The notes under the pieces: model-generated
What the model saw: the letters and a program-made list of their open reading frames with translations, nothing else
Told to the model about the DNA's origin: nothing
Databases searched by the model: none
Part shown: positions 4,939 to 6,369 of the stretch, in pieces
How the letters are laid out: each line of letters opens with the position of its first letter
How positions within the stretch are numbered: position 1 is the first letter of the stretch
Origin: Bacteroidales bacterium
GTDB taxonomy: Bacteria > Bacteroidota > Bacteroidia > Bacteroidales > Paludibacteraceae
Direction of reading: 5' to 3'
NCBI GenBank assembly: GCA_900768725.1
Contig: CAAGDU010000203.1
Span: 1 to 6,369 of the forward strand
Length of the DNA: 6,369 bases
Program-made: the position numbers and the translations under genes

Positions 4939-5011
4939 CAATTTGAAAATTTGAAAATTGCCATGCGGAACTAATAATTTTCAAATTTTCAAATTTACAC
5001 ATTTACAAATT
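4924..5011 (-). repeat. Type 3 AT-rich octamer hairpin repeat, copy 3 (inverted)
   Basis: The centre on the minus strand reads ATTAGTTCCGCATGGC (4960-4975), 14 of 16 bases identical to copy 1. The inner 20 bases of each arm (4940-4959 and 4976-4995) are perfectly complementary. The outer parts diverge, with TTTACACA and TTTACAAA on the right. It occupies almost all of the gap between the sirtuin and the NfeD-like gene and encodes the sirtuin stop codon (4936-4938). Confidence 0.85.
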
Positions 5012-5020
5012 CGAAGGATT

Positions 5021-5359
5021 ATGTACATTGCGTTAGTAGTATTATTGGTATTGGCAGGCGTGGGTCTGCTGTTGGTGGAGATGTTTCTGTTGCCTGGCTT
5101 CGGCATCGGAGGCATCGCAGGTTTTGCTTGTTTGGGCGGCGCTGTTTGGGTGGCATACAGCCTTATCAGTGCGCTCGCGGGACATATCACGCTGGGTGCT
5201 TCGCTCCTTTTGTGTGCATTGGCTATTTTTGGATTCTTAAAAAGCCGTGCCTTGGAGAAGATGGGGCTTGACACGAAGATAGACGCGCAAGTTCCCCTCG
5301 CCAAACCCGGCAAGAAAATCAAGAACTTGGAGAAAGCCGCCAAAGAAATGGAGGAGTAA
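5021..5359 (+). CDS. NfeD-like membrane protein, short form without the C-terminal OB domain
   Basis: From ATG 5021 this is a 112-residue protein. It has three hydrophobic segments, at about residues 2-25 (ALVVLLVLAGVGLLLVEM), 29-50 (GIGGIAGFACLGGAVWVAYS) and 55-75 (HITLGASLLLCALAIFGF). A charged cytoplasmic tail, rich in Lys and Glu, ends in KNLEKAAKEMEE. The glycine-rich LPGFGIGGIAG turn and the position directly before floA fit the NfeD family, whose members partner flotillin-like proteins. Typical NfeD proteins continue into a beta-barrel OB domain after the region equivalent to LDTKIDAQV; here the reading frame stops after some 30 residues, and degraded repeat sequence begins just beyond. 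It could be a natural short form or a truncated gene. The longer reading from TTG 4958 lies within a repeat and was not chosen. Confidence 0.72.
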   Translation: MYIALVVLLVLAGVGLLLVEMFLLPGFGIGGIAGFACLGGAVWVAYSLISALAGHITLGASLLLCALAIFGFLKSRALEKMGLDTKIDAQVPLAKPGKKIKNLEKAAKEMEE

Positions 5360-5369
5360 GTTGCGACTA

Positions 5370-5442
5370 TCCGACCGCGCTTCCCGACAAGTCGGGACAA
5401 GCCTCCGCTGAAGGACAAAAGACCGCTCACTTCGTTCGCTGA
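5370..5442 (+). repeat. Type 2 repeat, degenerate copy with inserted palindrome
   Basis: TCCGACCGCGCTTC (5370-5383) is identical to 547-560, and AAAAGACCGC (5417-5426) is identical to 521-530, followed by TTCGCTGAAAGA-like remnants of the unit. Between them lies TCCCGACAAGTCGGGA (5382-5397), a 7-bp palindrome with an AA loop that is absent from the first array. The copy starts 10 bases after the stop of the NfeD-like gene. Confidence 0.65.
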
Positions 5443-5544
5443 AAGATTGATATGGTATCGGGAATGGTATCCTCTGCAAGAATCCCATGAATCTCGTGAG
5501 CGTCAGCGAACAGGAGTATAAAAAAACCTTGCTGCGGGCTACGC
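5434..5544 (+). other. interleaved inverted repeats in the floA leader
   Basis: GTTCGCTGA (5434-5442) is the complement of TCAGCGAAC (5503-5511), backed by AGATT (5444-5448) with AATCT (5490-5494). CTCTGCAAG (5472-5480) is the complement of CTTGCAGAG (5536-5544). The second pair crosses the first, so the two stems would form a pseudoknot or exclude each other. TATAAAAAAACC follows the first stem. I do not recognise a known RNA family here. The gap 5360-5628 otherwise holds only repeat remnants and no clear promoter; the best -7-like site, GATGTTTG at 5574-5581, lacks a spaced TTG. Confidence 0.4.
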
Positions 5545-5628
5545 CCTTGCAGAGATTAAGAAGGAAATTTGCGGATGTTTGTAAATCAGTCGGACAACGA
5601 AGTGATTAATAATCAAATATTAACTTTT

Positions 5629-6369
5629 ATGGAAAACCTATTTACAATTATTCTGCTGGGTGTTCTCGGCATTTTCCTGATTATCTTTTTCTACTATGTG
5701 CCGTTTATGTTGTGGATAAACGCACAAGTGAGTGGTGTACGTATCTCCCTGGTACAGTTGTTCCTCATGCGCATTCGTAAGGTGCCCCCCACGAAGATTG
5801 TGAACTGCCTCATCGAGGCGCACAAGGCGGGCTTGCAGGACGTGAAGCGCGACGGGCTCGAGGCACACTACCTCGCCGGAGGACATATCGAGCGCGTGGT
5901 GCATGCCCTCGTCTCTGCCAACAAGGCGAGCATGGAGTTGCCCTTCCAGATGGCTACCGCTATCGACTTGGCAGGTCGCGATGTGTTCGAGGCAGTGCAG
6001 ATGTCGGTCAACCCCAAGGTCATTGACACCCCGCCCGTAACGGCAGTGGCGAAAGACGGTATTCAGTTGATTGCAAAGGCGCGTGTTACCGTTCGCGCGA
6101 ACATCCGCCAGTTGGTCGGTGGTGCCGGTGAAGACACCGTCTTGGCGCGTGTAGGCGAAGGTATCGTCAGTTCCATCGGCTCGGCTGAGAGCCACAAGCA
6201 GGTGCTCGAGAACCCCGACAGTATCTCCAAACTCGTGCTCAGCAAGGGTTTGGACGAAGGTACGGCATTCGAAATCCTGAGTATCGACATCGCGGACATT
6301 GATGTAGGTAAGAACATCGGTGCACAACTGCAGATGGACCAGGCGCAGGCGGATAAGAACATCGCCCAA
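5629..6369 (+). CDS. floA: flotillin-like protein FloA (partial, 3' end outside window)
   Basis: The first 247 codons are open to the window edge; FloA proteins are usually about 330 residues, so roughly three quarters is present. It begins MENLFTIILLGVLGIFLIIFFYYVPFMLWI, a membrane hairpin or anchor at residues 4-30. Then come FloA hallmarks: IEAHKAGL, HYLAGGHIERVV, AIDLAGRDVFEAVQMSVNPKVI, KARVTVRANI, LVGGAGEDTVLARVGEGIVSSIGS and EILSIDIADIDVGKNIGA. Together these are the SPFH domain and the start of the coiled-coil region (QMDQAQADKNIAQ). FloA scaffolds functional membrane microdomains and works with NfeD-type proteins, and an NfeD-like gene lies directly upstream. ATG 5629 was chosen because it places the hydrophobic segment at the extreme N-terminus as in other FloA proteins; ATG 5575 is in frame but would add a polar 18-residue leader. 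Confidence 0.95.
   Translation, partial: MENLFTIILLGVLGIFLIIFFYYVPFMLWINAQVSGVRISLVQLFLMRIRKVPPTKIVNCLIEAHKAGLQDVKRDGLEAHYLAGGHIERVVHALVSANKASMELPFQMATAIDLAGRDVFEAVQMSVNPKVIDTPPVTAVAKDGIQLIAKARVTVRANIRQLVGGAGEDTVLARVGEGIVSSIGSAESHKQVLENPDSISKLVLSKGLDEGTAFEILSIDIADIDVGKNIGAQLQMDQAQADKNIAQ

Noticed and set aside
4958..5020. TTG-initiated extension of the NfeD-like protein
   Set aside because: It translates the centre and right arm of a type 3 repeat; the hydrophobic N-terminus begins properly at ATG 5021.
5575..5628. upstream in-frame ATG for FloA
   Set aside because: It adds a polar 18-residue leader unlike other FloA proteins, where the membrane segment starts at the N-terminus.
5638..6369. 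243-codon minus-strand open frame
   Set aside because: It is the complement of the unmistakable FloA coding sequence, with no domain motifs of its own.

Overview
The window reads as part of a Bacteroidota chromosome, most likely Bacteroidales. A textbook Bacteroidota promoter (TTG, 20 bp, TATCTTTG) precedes the sirtuin gene. The FloA and NfeD pairing and a sirtuin lacking zinc cysteines also fit, and most genes have no convincing Shine-Dalgarno. Coding sequence is GC-rich, while several gaps are extremely AT-rich. Species cannot be assigned from the sequence. All genes lie on the + strand.

Positions 1-3994 hold the downstream part of a fatty-acid-synthase-like (type II) cluster: the end of a beta-ketoacyl-ACP synthase, an acyl carrier protein, two different hotdog-fold dehydratases, a phytoene-desaturase/retinol-saturase-like FAD oxidoreductase and a FabG-type ketoreductase. 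Together they provide condensation, ketoreduction and dehydration without an enoyl reductase, which is the enzyme logic of aryl-polyene and flexirubin-type pigment pathways. The product is an inference, because the starter-unit and most condensing genes lie upstream of the window.

Positions 3995-4248 separate the clusters. They contain two hairpins that may end the first transcript and the clear promoter of the next gene. Positions 4249-6369 hold a CobB-like sirtuin, a short NfeD-like membrane protein without its usual C-terminal domain, and the first 247 codons of the flotillin-like protein FloA, which runs off the window.

The most unusual aspect lies between the genes. Every gap except the sirtuin promoter region is largely filled by short interspersed repeats of three types: (1) GGACCC/GGGAGGG double-hairpin elements, three copies, one inverted; (2) CGCTGTTAGA/GACCGC unit arrays; (3) AT-rich hairpins built from octamers such as TTTTCAAA. 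Types 2 and 3 have unrelated arms but share nearly the same central sequence, TTAG-nCT-(C)GCATGGCA. Three genes (second dehydratase, FAD oxidoreductase, sirtuin) have C-terminal codons supplied by a repeat. The second dehydratase also carries a small GC palindrome in frame inside its coding sequence.
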